DNA of 25,372 nt from Treponema sp. UBA4267 (GTDB lineage: Bacteria > Spirochaetota > Spirochaetia > Treponematales > Treponemataceae), in contig DGWD01000023.1 of the NCBI GenBank assembly GCA_002395155.1, positions 1 to 25,372 of the forward strand, read 5' to 3'. Numbering within the stretch: the first letter of the stretch is position 1; each line of letters starts with the position of its first letter. Positions 7,185 to 14,418 of the stretch are shown in pieces. The notes under the pieces were generated by a model that saw only the letters and a list, made by a program, of their open reading frames with translations, searched no databases and was not told the DNA's origin. Position numbers and translations under genes: made by a program.

Positions 7185-8777
7185 TTAAAATTTTTGTATT
7201 TCGCGTGGTATTTTCTTAAAAACTATATTGTGTTCTTTTAAGAAATTTTCTGGTAATCTACAAACATCTGCATAGATAATGTATTGATCTGCTTTAGTTT
7301 TCATTGTGCTAAGAAAATCATAATTTAAACAAGTTTCTTCATTTTTCTTATAGAAAAACCAATATCCAGCTTCATTATGTTTTCCTAAATAATATTCATT
7401 GTCATTTGATTTTTCAGTGTTTAATTTTGTATGAGTTTCAGTAAACCACACATATTCACGAATATTTGTAGTATCTACTTTTTCATTTAACAGACCATTA
7501 ATTAAGAGTGGTTCTCCTAATTCATAATAATTAAAATCTCCACCTGTTCCTTCATTTTCGTTATAACCTTTTATAACTCGTTTTACACGTTCTGAAGTGA
7601 TAGATTCTGCATAATCCATCATTTCTATTAAAATAAAGTGTCTATTACTACCTTCTTTTTTATTCATGTTTAAAATTGTATGTGCTGTTGTACCGGAGCC
7701 TGCAAATGAGTCGAGAATAATAGAATCTTTGTTTGTAGATATTTGAAGGATTCTTTCAATAAGTTCGATTGGCTTTGGAAAATCAAATTTAACTGAATCA
7801 CCAAGTATTTCTCTAACATCTCTAGAAGCTTTTTTGTTTCCTTCCAAATCAGTCCATAAAGGTGATGGTCTTTTTGTTCTTCCTTCGGCATAATATTTTA
7901 CATAAGGCCACCAAACTTCTTTTCCATCCTTTTTTGTTTTCTTCCAGTAAATTAAATTTTCTTCAACTGCTTTTAAATATGATTTTTTTTCAAAACGCCA
8001 TGTACTATCATAGCCTGTTGGTCCTGTAGGATATAAATCATTTCCATCAGGGTCTTTTATAGCATAATATAAATTTGGTCGATCTTCTCTTCTATCATGA
8101 GAGCCTGTTTTTCGTAATTGGTCATATGCAAAAAAACCTTTTTCATCTTGATTTTCAAATCGCTTTAAATCATGTGGAGTTAAAGGTATACCCTTAAAAT
8201 CAAACTCCACAGATTTAGAATAAACAAAAATATAATCAAAAGAGGAACCAAGTCCAGAACTGTCTTGACCTGTTGTTTGTCCAGTTGCACGTACAATTGT
8301 TCCTTGATAATTATTATATCCGAAAATTTCATCACAAATTAGTTTTAAGTTAGACTGTTCATTATCGTCTATACTTATAAAGATGGCACCTTTTTCACTC
8401 AAAAGTTTATGCAATAGTTTTAATCTTGGATACATCATGCATAGCCATTTGTCGTGTCGTGTAAAATCTTCACTTTCTTTACCAACAACTTCACCAAGCC
8501 ATTTTTTTATGCGAGGGTCATTTACATTGTCGTTGTAAATCCATCCTTCGTTTCCTGTATTATAAGGAGGATCTATGTAAATACAATCAATCTTGCCTTC
8601 ATATTCTGGTAAAAGAGATTTTAATGCTTCTAAATTATCTCCATGTATAATTTTATTTTCAGAGTCTTTAGCTTTTCCATCAGCTGAAAATGTATAAGAT
8701 TTTTTTAGTACTTTAAAAGGTACTTCCAAATGGTGATTAACAACTTTCTTTTTTCCAATCCAATCTAATGTAGGCAT
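7185..8777 (-). CDS. mod: Type III restriction-modification DNA adenine methyltransferase, Mod subunit
   Basis: This beta-class N6-adenine methyltransferase shows the motif order DPPY (in YIDPPYNTGNEGW, about residue 70) before the AdoMet-binding FAGSGTT (about residue 355). A target-recognition region lies between them, as in Type III Mod proteins and T4-like beta enzymes. I place the start at ATG 8777 (530 residues) because GGGTGGG lies just upstream; an in-frame TTG at 8789 is less likely. It is first in a mod-res operon with an extended -10 promoter. It supplies sequence recognition for both methylation and restriction. The recognition sequence cannot be read from the protein. No homopolymer or simple tandem repeat suggesting phase variation was seen in the gene. 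Confidence 0.95.
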   Translation of the reverse strand: MPTLDWIGKKKVVNHHLEVPFKVLKKSYTFSADGKAKDSENKIIHGDNLEALKSLLPEYEGKIDCIYIDPPYNTGNEGWIYNDNVNDPRIKKWLGEVVGKESEDFTRHDKWLCMMYPRLKLLHKLLSEKGAIFISIDDNEQSNLKLICDEIFGYNNYQGTIVRATGQTTGQDSSGLGSSFDYIFVYSKSVEFDFKGIPLTPHDLKRFENQDEKGFFAYDQLRKTGSHDRREDRPNLYYAIKDPDGNDLYPTGPTGYDSTWRFEKKSYLKAVEENLIYWKKTKKDGKEVWWPYVKYYAEGRTKRPSPLWTDLEGNKKASRDVREILGDSVKFDFPKPIELIERILQISTNKDSIILDSFAGSGTTAHTILNMNKKEGSNRHFILIEMMDYAESITSERVKRVIKGYNENEGTGGDFNYYELGEPLLINGLLNEKVDTTNIREYVWFTETHTKLNTEKSNDNEYYLGKHNEAGYWFFYKKNEETCLNYDFLSTMKTKADQYIIYADVCRLPENFLKEHNIVFKKIPREIQKF

Positions 8778-8808
8778 TTTCCCACCCAATTTTTAATTTT
8801 AATTAATT

Positions 8809-8817
8809 ATTATATCA
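8809..8817 (-). promoter_or_regulatory. Extended -10 promoter of mod-res
   Basis: On the minus strand the sequence reads TGATATAAT, a full extended -10 element, about 30 bases upstream of the mod ATG. The region at the -35 position is only A/T-rich, as tolerated with an extended -10. It lies in the 61-bp gap between the last neck gene and mod, so the restriction system can be expressed independently of the phage late operon. Confidence 0.6.
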
Positions 8818-8838
8818 TGGATTGGATAAAAATTCATC

Positions 8839-9315
8839 TTAAATTCTATATTCATTTATATCCCAGAAGTCACAGCCAAGCACCTTTGCCGCATTAATAG
8901 CACCTTTAACAAGGTAGATTTCATTATTCACATTATCTGTGGTAATAAGCCTGTCAGTAAAAAACAGTTGCTTAATTCTGGCATACCATAAAATCATGTA
9001 TGCTCTAATGTATGTAGAAAGAGCAATAAAGAAGCTCTCGCTTTCCCAAAGTATGTAGTTTTTGTCACTAATAAGAAACCAGTTTGAATTGCAGTGTTTA
9101 ACCATTCGTTTATGTTCCGCGTCTGTTGTAATGGCTTCACTATAAGCAAGTATTTCGCCTGTTATTCGTTCCAAGTCATAATAATTAAACATTTTCCATT
9201 GATAGTTAATTCGTTCTGCTTTATCAAGAATCTTTAAGATTTTGTCATAGTATTTAGGGTTTTCAAGCTGTCTTGCATATTTAGCAAGCTGTTTATCATA
9301 GTTTCTCATATTCAT
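8839..9315 (-). CDS. Phage neck/tail-completion-region protein of unknown fold
   Basis: The 158-residue helical protein is rich in Tyr, Lys and Trp (MNMRNYDKQLAKYARQ...). Its ATG at 9315 overlaps the previous stop (ATGA); a second in-frame ATG at 9309 has GAGGA six bases upstream and may be the true start. A hydrophobic stretch around FFIALSTYIRAYMILWYA (about residues 92-109) is possibly one amphipathic or membrane-associated helix. It is the last gene before the cargo island and is coupled to the neck genes, so a head-tail joining or tail-assembly role is likely by position only. No recognisable family. Confidence 0.7.
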   Translation of the reverse strand: MNMRNYDKQLAKYARQLENPKYYDKILKILDKAERINYQWKMFNYYDLERITGEILAYSEAITTDAEHKRMVKHCNSNWFLISDKNYILWESESFFIALSTYIRAYMILWYARIKQLFFTDRLITTDNVNNEIYLVKGAINAAKVLGCDFWDINEYRI

Positions 9316-9716
9316 TCCTCACAAGTAATTCTCAGGCTGATTGTGTTTTTCTTTACGCCTGTTACTTTAAGATAAATCCAGTTCTTTCCCTCATATTCAT
9401 TAATCAATCTTTCAATGGCTCGCTCATAACGCCAAAGTTCAATATTTTTATTTTCGTTATCCTTTTCAAGATTGATTTCTATTCCCACCGCAAAAACTGT
9501 ATTCCCAATAATTCTGTCCTTCTCGTCATATTCTGCTTCATCCATTTTCAAGCTGAAAGAAGGAAGTCTTTTACAGTCTTCGTTTAATTTTGAATTGTAA
9601 AATTCCTTTAATATAATTCCGTCGTTTTTCTCCTCATTGATTTTCTGAATATAAACTGGAAGCTGCTCAATAAGCATTTCTTCCAGTTCCTTGTATACAT
9701 CTTCAAAGTTTTTCAT
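9312..9716 (-). CDS. Probable phage tail-terminator/neck protein
   Basis: This 134-residue alpha/beta protein begins with a helix (NFEDVYKELEEMLIEQLPVY) followed by strands and a helix near YERAIERLINEYEG. That layout, its size and its position immediately after the head-tail adaptor match tail-terminator or tail-completion proteins of lambdoid siphophages. Sequence similarity alone is too weak to name a family. Its ATG directly abuts the previous stop (9717), and its own stop overlaps the start of the next gene, so the three neck genes are translated as a coupled set. Confidence 0.7.
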   Translation of the reverse strand: MKNFEDVYKELEEMLIEQLPVYIQKINEEKNDGIILKEFYNSKLNEDCKRLPSFSLKMDEAEYDEKDRIIGNTVFAVGIEINLEKDNENKNIELWRYERAIERLINEYEGKNWIYLKVTGVKKNTISLRITCEE

Positions 9717-10214
9717 TTATAAACTTTTCCTTTTGTATATATCCAAAACATTCTGAATATCTTTTGGAATAGTGATTTCAGAATCGCTGGTTTCATAATT
9801 TATCTTTTTATAAAAGTCGCTTTTCTTAATCAGGAAGATCTTGATTAAAGCTTCTTTCAAATCTGCCGGCAATGTGTCAGATGTAAAGCCAGCATTATAA
9901 TTTAAGAAAACTACGTGTCCTTCGTACTCTGGTGAAATAAAGAAGATTGTTCTTCTATTAATTACACAGTTAGGCACTTTCTGTTTTGTATTCATATCTA
10001 TGATGTTGACCATCTCTGTTATGTTGTATTGTTTTGTGAATACTTTACTGTCTAAAACTGTTTGCAGCTCGTTGTAGTTTTTGTCTTTCAGTTCATAGCC
10101 GAGTATGTTTTCAACAAGTGTAAGAGTTGCATTAAAGATAAGTTCGTCAGTCGCAAGCTCTGTCGCTTTAAGCTCTAATATTTTCTGCAGTTCTTCAAAG
10201 GTAAATGGATTCAT
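9717..10214 (-). CDS. Phage head-tail connector (gp6-like) protein
   Basis: The protein is mostly helical. It carries the signature stretch of gp6-like adaptors near its end of the beta region: VFLNYNAGFTSDTLPADLKEA (split here as NYNAGFTSD then LPADLKEALIKI), i.e. 'Y.aGf....lP.dlk.All.l'. This family forms the ring under the portal that joins head to tail. I prefer the ATG at 10214 (165 residues, MNPFTFEEL), which has GAGGA just upstream. An ATG at 10226 lies directly behind the T-run of the structured element and lacks a binding site. It is separated from the capsid gene by about 190 bp of strongly structured sequence. Confidence 0.85.
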   Translation of the reverse strand: MNPFTFEELQKILELKATELATDELIFNATLTLVENILGYELKDKNYNELQTVLDSKVFTKQYNITEMVNIIDMNTKQKVPNCVINRRTIFFISPEYEGHVVFLNYNAGFTSDTLPADLKEALIKIFLIKKSDFYKKINYETSDSEITIPKDIQNVLDIYKRKSL

Positions 10215-10227
10215 TCGTCCTCGCATT

Positions 10228-10347
10228 AAAAAGCGGGGCTAAGGCAATTATAACCTACGTTCAGTCAAATACAAGGCCAAGCCCTTCGGGTGCTGCGCAG
10301 CCTTGCATTTGCCTTCACTTCGGTTATTTGGATTTCGCCCCCGCTTT
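10228..10347 (-). other. Multi-stem structured RNA/palindromic element ending in a T-run
   Basis: On the minus strand, an outer stem AAAGCGGGG (10347-10339) pairs with CCCCGCTTT (10238-10230), and the latter is followed by more T residues as in an intrinsic terminator. An inner 12-bp stem pairs 10311-10300 with 10277-10266, with one G-U pair, and encloses a smaller hairpin with a CCCGAAGGG tip. Further alternative pairs exist (AAGGCAA with TTGCCTT, ATAACC with GGTTAT). It occupies the capsid-connector gap. It may be a terminator/attenuator limiting transcription beyond the capsid gene, or a dispersed palindromic repeat of the host; the sequence alone does not decide. Confidence 0.65.
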
Positions 10348-10375
10348 CCAAAGGCAAATATATATTTGCTTTTGG
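10348..10375. other. 28-base near-perfect palindrome after the capsid gene
   Basis: The inner 16 bases at 10354-10369 (GCAAATATATATTTGC) are a perfect palindrome. Flanking CCAAA and TTTGG extend it with a single mismatched pair. It lies 31 bases after the capsid stop on the minus strand and directly precedes the larger structured element. A 3'-end stabilising hairpin for the capsid message is a reasonable inference. Confidence 0.6.
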
Positions 10376-10406
10376 TAGTCTAGGTTTCTGTCTCAAGCCC
10401 TGTGCA

Positions 10407-11714
10407 TTAAGCAGTGGCAGTCTTGAGAAGAACCATATTTTTCTTCGGTCGGGTTACCAGGAAGCCGTCACGCTTTCTGAAACGCATAAAGAGTTCACCA
10501 TATTCAAGTGATTCTGTTGTTTCATCGAAACGCTTGATTTCAATTCCTTTGCGGTTGCCGTGTATGATTCTTTTTGGATTCATAAAGATGGCAATTGCGC
10601 TATCAGCTTCGAGGTCTGCAAGCTGTGGAAGGAGACGGCTTTCTACAACGTCATAACCGTCAATGCGTCCTGGCATTGAATCACCTGGCTTTCTCCAGAT
10701 TGGATTTCCATTGTCGTCCTGAATGTTTGCAATGTGGTTGAGAACTGTTTCGTTCAAGAACCATTTGCAATACTTTCTTTCTTCCGGCTCAACTTTGAGC
10801 TCTGCAGCTCTGAAGTCGAGGTAAGAAAGTTTTGATTCATCTGTGCTCTGGATTCTTGATACTTCTGCATTATCAATATTCATAGCACCTGTGAATGGGT
10901 CATCATCAGCGGTAAGACACTGGCGGTCAAATTCCTGTCCGTAAGCTTCAGTGAAGTCTTCCAGGAACATCTTTCCAAGGTCTACAAAAACATCTTCGCC
11001 AAACTCGTCGAAGAATGGAACATATCCGGCCAAGGTATAAGCTTTGAGCTCTGTACGTGTTGGCATGTTTGATTTTGTAGCATCGATTTTCTGACCGTAA
11101 GAAGTCAGCCATTTAAGTTCGATTCCACCACGGTCACGCTCTGGAATAAAAATTGAAGGACCGTTCATTGGTCTGTGGGTTACGAGATTCATCATTACAG
11201 ACTGCTTTTCTGCTTCCTGCATGATTGTCTCTTCGTAAATCGGATTGATAAGGAACTGGTCATTATTGGCAAGATTGCCAATTGGTTCGCCGAGGACGGC
11301 TTTGGATGGAACAAAACCTTTTCCAGTTTCCCAAGAAAAGTCTTTTGGATTGTTCCATTTTTCAGCTCTGATGTTCGGACAGAATTTCAGCTTGCCCAAA
11401 GTTTCATGGTCTTTGTTCCAGGCGGCGCACAAAGCTTTACCAAGATTGTATTCCACATCACGCAAAGAAAGCTGCTCCATTTTTGTGTCAGCCTGTTTCA
11501 TTGCTTCACGGAAATTCTTGATTGCATCCTTACAACCCATAATTTCAGAAGTTGTTGCATCCTCAGTATCTCCAAGAATCTTCAACATCTGTTCTGTGAT
11601 TTCCTGCTGTTCCAGGAAATATTTGTTGATTTGCTCAACAGTTGCAGCTTCACTAGGAAGGTTGGCTTTCATATTGTCCAATCTTTTGTGAAGGGCTAAA
11701 ATAACTTCATTCAT
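10407..11714 (-). CDS. HK97-type major capsid protein
   Basis: The 435-residue protein has an N-terminal coiled-coil segment (about residues 1-95, MNEVILALHKRLDNMKANL...) typical of the delta/scaffold domain removed by the prohead protease. The HK97 fold then starts near the segment NDQFLINPIYEETIMQEAEK, with the E-loop/spine region and a C-terminal ...YGELFMRFRKRDGFLVTRPKK stretch typical of the Phage_capsid family. It assembles the icosahedral shell. GGAGG lies six to seven bases before the ATG. The gene follows the protease and is flanked by hairpins on both sides, suggesting separate control of this high-copy product. Confidence 0.95.
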   Translation of the reverse strand: MNEVILALHKRLDNMKANLPSEAATVEQINKYFLEQQEITEQMLKILGDTEDATTSEIMGCKDAIKNFREAMKQADTKMEQLSLRDVEYNLGKALCAAWNKDHETLGKLKFCPNIRAEKWNNPKDFSWETGKGFVPSKAVLGEPIGNLANNDQFLINPIYEETIMQEAEKQSVMMNLVTHRPMNGPSIFIPERDRGGIELKWLTSYGQKIDATKSNMPTRTELKAYTLAGYVPFFDEFGEDVFVDLGKMFLEDFTEAYGQEFDRQCLTADDDPFTGAMNIDNAEVSRIQSTDESKLSYLDFRAAELKVEPEERKYCKWFLNETVLNHIANIQDDNGNPIWRKPGDSMPGRIDGYDVVESRLLPQLADLEADSAIAIFMNPKRIIHGNRKGIEIKRFDETTESLEYGELFMRFRKRDGFLVTRPKKNMVLLKTATA

Positions 11715-11747
11715 CGTCTAACCTCCGTTTTGCGTTACCGATGATTT

Positions 11748-11777
11748 GAGGAAGAACTGTTCCAGCAGTGCTTCCTC
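11748..11777 (+). terminator. Strong hairpin with plus-strand T-run between protease and capsid genes
   Basis: GAGGAAG pairs with CTTCCTC, and inside it ACTG pairs with CAGT with one mismatch between the two helices. Six T residues follow on the plus strand, so it is a textbook intrinsic terminator for plus-strand (antisense) transcripts. On the minus strand the same hairpin sits in the 5' leader of the capsid gene, where it could mark a processing site or protect the mRNA. Confidence 0.65.
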
Positions 11778-11791
11778 TTTTTTATGCACTT

Positions 11792-12421
11792 CTAAGCTCG
11801 TGCCAAGCCCATCCGTAATTTATCGTAAAATGAACATTCTTCATTTTGGATAACTCTTTCAATTTCAAGTCTTTTAGTCGGTACATTCATTGCAAAAGGA
11901 TTTGCCGGAACACAACAGATAGAAAATTCCAAAAGCTCCTGTTTACGGAAGATACAGTCGCAGTCGCGGTCATGAGCTTCCAAAAACTCAAGTTCATCAA
12001 CACGAAAACCAACAGAACCGCAGCGAAGAACTCCGGCTTTTACTCTCTGGCCAATGCTCCATCCAAATTCGTCAAAGTCCTTATCGTTAAAGACAATATC
12101 GCCTTCGAGCTGATTTTCAGCTTTGACATTTTTTGCAATGCCGATTGCCGGAATGGTGTAGTCATGGCTCCAGAGGACCACAGGATTCATAAGATAGTTT
12201 TTCAGATCCCAGCCGCTCTGATCTACTTTTTCAAAATCACGGTCTGTATCAAATGTAGACATAACCCAATGGAAGTTTTCTTTTTCAACATCCACAGATT
12301 TGAATACTTCGACCTGAGCCGAAACTTTTCCTGAATGTGTATTGTCCTTTAAGAAAGACAAAAACAAATTTCTGTTTTTTGAAAACTGTTTGTTTTCAAC
12401 GCCATCAATTTTTACTAACAA
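11792..12421 (-). CDS. HK97-type prohead maturation protease
   Basis: The 209-residue serine protease of the phage prohead (U35/S78) family cuts the capsid delta domain and itself during head maturation. Likely catalytic positions are the His in VVLWSHDYTIPAIG (about residue 91) and the Ser in LRCGSVGFRV (about 137). The downstream LLEFSICCVPANPFA stretch is the usual conserved end of the domain. The start is an unusual TTG at 12421 with AGGAG six bases upstream; it overlaps the stop of the LuxR-like gene (ATTGTTAG). An N-terminal extension of about 45 residues precedes the protease fold. It lies directly before the capsid gene, as expected. Confidence 0.9.
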   Translation of the reverse strand: MLVKIDGVENKQFSKNRNLFLSFLKDNTHSGKVSAQVEVFKSVDVEKENFHWVMSTFDTDRDFEKVDQSGWDLKNYLMNPVVLWSHDYTIPAIGIAKNVKAENQLEGDIVFNDKDFDEFGWSIGQRVKAGVLRCGSVGFRVDELEFLEAHDRDCDCIFRKQELLEFSICCVPANPFAMNVPTKRLEIERVIQNEECSFYDKLRMGLARA

Positions 12422-13068
12422 TTCCAGCTCCTATAATTTATTTTCTCAAGCTGTCTGTTTAGGACAGCGAAATCATTCATAGATTCACAACCGATTTTGT
12501 TTTTCAAACGGTTTATATGTGTTCTTAGAGTATCAACAGGCATATCAAGCAAACCGCCGATTTCTTTTGGAGCTTTTCCTTCACCAAGATACATTCCAAT
12601 CGCAAGTTCAAGCTCGGTAATTTCAGAACAATACTTGCGGTTTCTAAGATGCTCATTACTATCCAACGCATTTAAAACATCTTCAGGGAAGTATGTTTTT
12701 CCACACAGGATGTTACGCATAATCTTTATAAACTCATTGTAGTTTTCAATGTTGCTTATAAAGCCATCAACCTTAAGGTCATAAAGACGAAGTCCAAAGA
12801 ATTGTGAACAGATAACTTTATGTTCACAGAAGAAAATACGGAGCTTCTGGTTATAAATCCGCAAAGCTTTAATTTTGAACTTCAATACATAACTGAGAAA
12901 GTATTTATCAAAAAACACAATGTCATCCTCAGCGCTCTTCAAATGATAAAGAATGTCTTTATCACTCGAACCATCAACAATCTGCAGCGCAGGGTTCGCT
13001 GCACGAACACAATGTCTAATAATCTCCTTTGTGACTTCATCACATGTCGAAATAATCACTTTTGTCAT
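12415..13068 (-). CDS. Receiver-like protein with LuxR/NarL-type HTH, inside the head operon
   Basis: The 217-residue protein has an N-terminal half patterned like a response-regulator receiver (VIISTCDE, then DDIVFFDKYF with a possible phospho-acceptor Asp, IFFCEH, and VDGFISN). The C-terminal LuxR-type HTH (about residues 148-208) contains ITELELAIGMYL, then KEIGGLLDMPVDTLRTHINR, then LKNKIG. The receiver looks degenerate: the conserved Thr/Ser is Cys and the conserved Lys position reads Asn, so phosphorylation may not control it. It sits 17 bases after portal and overlaps the protease, in the same transcript. A transcription factor here is unusual. It may be a phage late-gene regulator or a protein acting on host genes at the time of assembly. 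Confidence 0.85.
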   Translation of the reverse strand: MTKVIISTCDEVTKEIIRHCVRAANPALQIVDGSSDKDILYHLKSAEDDIVFFDKYFLSYVLKFKIKALRIYNQKLRIFFCEHKVICSQFFGLRLYDLKVDGFISNIENYNEFIKIMRNILCGKTYFPEDVLNALDSNEHLRNRKYCSEITELELAIGMYLGEGKAPKEIGGLLDMPVDTLRTHINRLKNKIGCESMNDFAVLNRQLEKINYRSWNC

Positions 13069-13085
13069 AGTTTTTTCACTCTCTT

Positions 13086-14288
13086 TTATACTTTTTCACT
13101 GGAAGATTCATTCACAGGTATTAGAGTGGAAGGTCTAAACCAGATATCCCCCCACGGTTTTTCCTTTTCGCCTCTTGCTCTCAAAACATCGTTTATGGTT
13201 TTAAGACCTGCGTTTATCTCCGCAATGTCTCTATTGCTTTGAGCATCCTCGCTCTCTTGCAATTCCGGTATTGAATTAAGATTAAAAATACCTTCGTAAG
13301 GTAAATTAAATCTTCTGAAAAACTGCACTTCCAGAATCTGTTCAAAGTTTCTTAGAAGCGGAATCAAAGTAAAGTTCCAGAATGCACGGTGCTGGCTGTC
13401 AGTGTCTGTACCGCTCAAAGAACTTTTTGAATCCTGTATATTTGCAACGCGGGGTGGTATTCCGTATTTAGCAAGCAAAGTATACAAGTTCCATTTTTTC
13501 ATATCGTAAAGCTTCAGAACATCAGGGCTGAAAGTCAGCGGCTGATATTCTGTTCCTTTACCCAACACCGCAACACGGTTTTTCATTCCGTGGCCATATT
13601 TGGAATCCCAGGTTCTTGCAAGAATCTCGGCTTCCGTCTCTGTTAATACCTGGTCTGTTTTTAATAAACCTTTTGGAACACCTCCTTCTTTCAAAAGACC
13701 TGTATTCTGCTTTGACGCTAACAGGTCTTGTTCCACTTCAAGTCCTAAGCTCACAAGTGGACTAACGCCTCTGTATTCATTCCATGGGTTCCAGTCCTTA
13801 AAATGAATCAGTTCATCAGGAAGAATGAAAATAGGCTTTCCGCTTCCTCCGTCTGTATACACCCATTTTGTTACTTTGCCGTCGTTTACGACGTGCTGCA
13901 TATTTCTTGGATTCAGGATGTAGATTTCTTTGGGAATCCCGCAGACATAATCTTCACCAAACCACCAGAATGCTTCGCCGTCCAAACTCCACCAGGCACA
14001 AGTCTGTTTCCATAAGTCAAAACGGCTTAATGTTTTATTCGGATAGCGGAAGAGTTTTGCAACATCGTTATCCGTAACAGCTCCGCCGCCTTTCCTTATC
14101 TCAAACTCCGCTCTTGCCACATTACGGGCAAGAATATCCACACACACCGAAGCCCAGGAATGTTCAAGATAAGGATCTGTACAGGCTTTCTTTTCAGGCA
14201 CCGCAAAGTCTTCAGAAACATCGGCGTTATTCACTTCGTTCATGCTTCTAAGCTTTTTCCCCCTGAAGAAGAGAGACTTTATTTTCAT
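13086..14288 (-). CDS. Phage portal protein (HK97 family)
   Basis: The 400-residue portal forms the dodecameric DNA-entry channel of the head. Recognisable family stretches include an N-terminal helix region with HSWASVCVDILARNVARAEF (about 43-62), GEAFWWFG and ILNPRNMQHVV, the turn LIHFKDWNPWNEYRGVSPL, the stem-region LAKYGIPPRVANIQD and the C-terminal LLRNFEQILEVQFFRRF. GGGGA precedes the ATG at 14288 by nine bases. A second Met (residue 16) is possible but less supported. Terminase lies upstream across a 130-bp gap with regulatory-looking sequence, and the LuxR-like gene and protease follow closely. Confidence 0.94.
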   Translation of the reverse strand: MKIKSLFFRGKKLRSMNEVNNADVSEDFAVPEKKACTDPYLEHSWASVCVDILARNVARAEFEIRKGGGAVTDNDVAKLFRYPNKTLSRFDLWKQTCAWWSLDGEAFWWFGEDYVCGIPKEIYILNPRNMQHVVNDGKVTKWVYTDGGSGKPIFILPDELIHFKDWNPWNEYRGVSPLVSLGLEVEQDLLASKQNTGLLKEGGVPKGLLKTDQVLTETEAEILARTWDSKYGHGMKNRVAVLGKGTEYQPLTFSPDVLKLYDMKKWNLYTLLAKYGIPPRVANIQDSKSSLSGTDTDSQHRAFWNFTLIPLLRNFEQILEVQFFRRFNLPYEGIFNLNSIPELQESEDAQSNRDIAEINAGLKTINDVLRARGEKEKPWGDIWFRPSTLIPVNESSSEKV

Positions 14289-14344
14289 AACAAAATCCCC
14301 ATATATATAATTGTTTTCGATATGCGATTTTAGGCAGTCATTTC

Positions 14345-14372
14345 AAAAAAAATTTTCACTTTTTTGAAAATT
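14345..14372 (-). terminator. Probable A/T-rich intrinsic terminator after terL
   Basis: On the minus strand AATTTTCA (14372-14365) pairs with TGAAAATT (14358-14351) around a six-base loop, and eight T residues (14352-14345) continue from the stem. It lies 47 bases past the terL stop. The stem is A/T-rich, so termination is probably partial; it would reduce read-through from terminase into portal. Confidence 0.5.
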
Positions 14373-14379
14373 CCTTAAA

Positions 14380-14414
14380 ATAATCACTATACAAATTGCC
14401 TATACAGTAATTAT
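14380..14414. promoter_or_regulatory. Imperfect 35-bp palindrome between terL and portal
   Basis: ATAAT.ACT.TA arms at 14380-14390 and 14404-14414 mirror each other with few mismatches. On the minus strand TGTATAG occurs twice within it. It is just upstream of a terminator and about 100 bases before portal, so it may be an operator or late promoter region. No protein can be assigned; the LuxR-type protein encoded downstream is one candidate. Confidence 0.3.
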
Positions 14415-14418
14415 CGCC

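Larger units (their letters stand above)
1937..8838. mobile_element. Cargo (defence-type) island inserted in the phage late operon
   Basis: Between the neck genes (8839-10226) and the tail genes (1-1914), all on the minus strand, lie about 6.9 kb of genes unrelated to virion building. They are a DUF5677-like protein, a split gene of unknown function, a proline-rich peptide, a small membrane protein and a Type III restriction-modification pair. The block is visibly more A+T-rich than the terminase-portal-capsid genes and has its own promoters at both edges. No transposase, inverted terminal repeat or target duplication was found at the borders, so the insertion mechanism is unknown. The borders given are the nearest positions outside the flanking phage genes. 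Confidence 0.65.

Noticed and set aside
1900..8850. Transposon or insertion sequence carrying the cargo
   Set aside because: No transposase, terminal inverted repeats or target duplication could be found at either border; the 30-bp repeat does not occur at the right border.
11175..11699. 174-codon plus-strand frame opposite the capsid gene
   Set aside because: It is antisense to a well-supported capsid gene, Cys/Phe-rich and without ribosome-binding site or family features; an artefact of codon use on the other strand.
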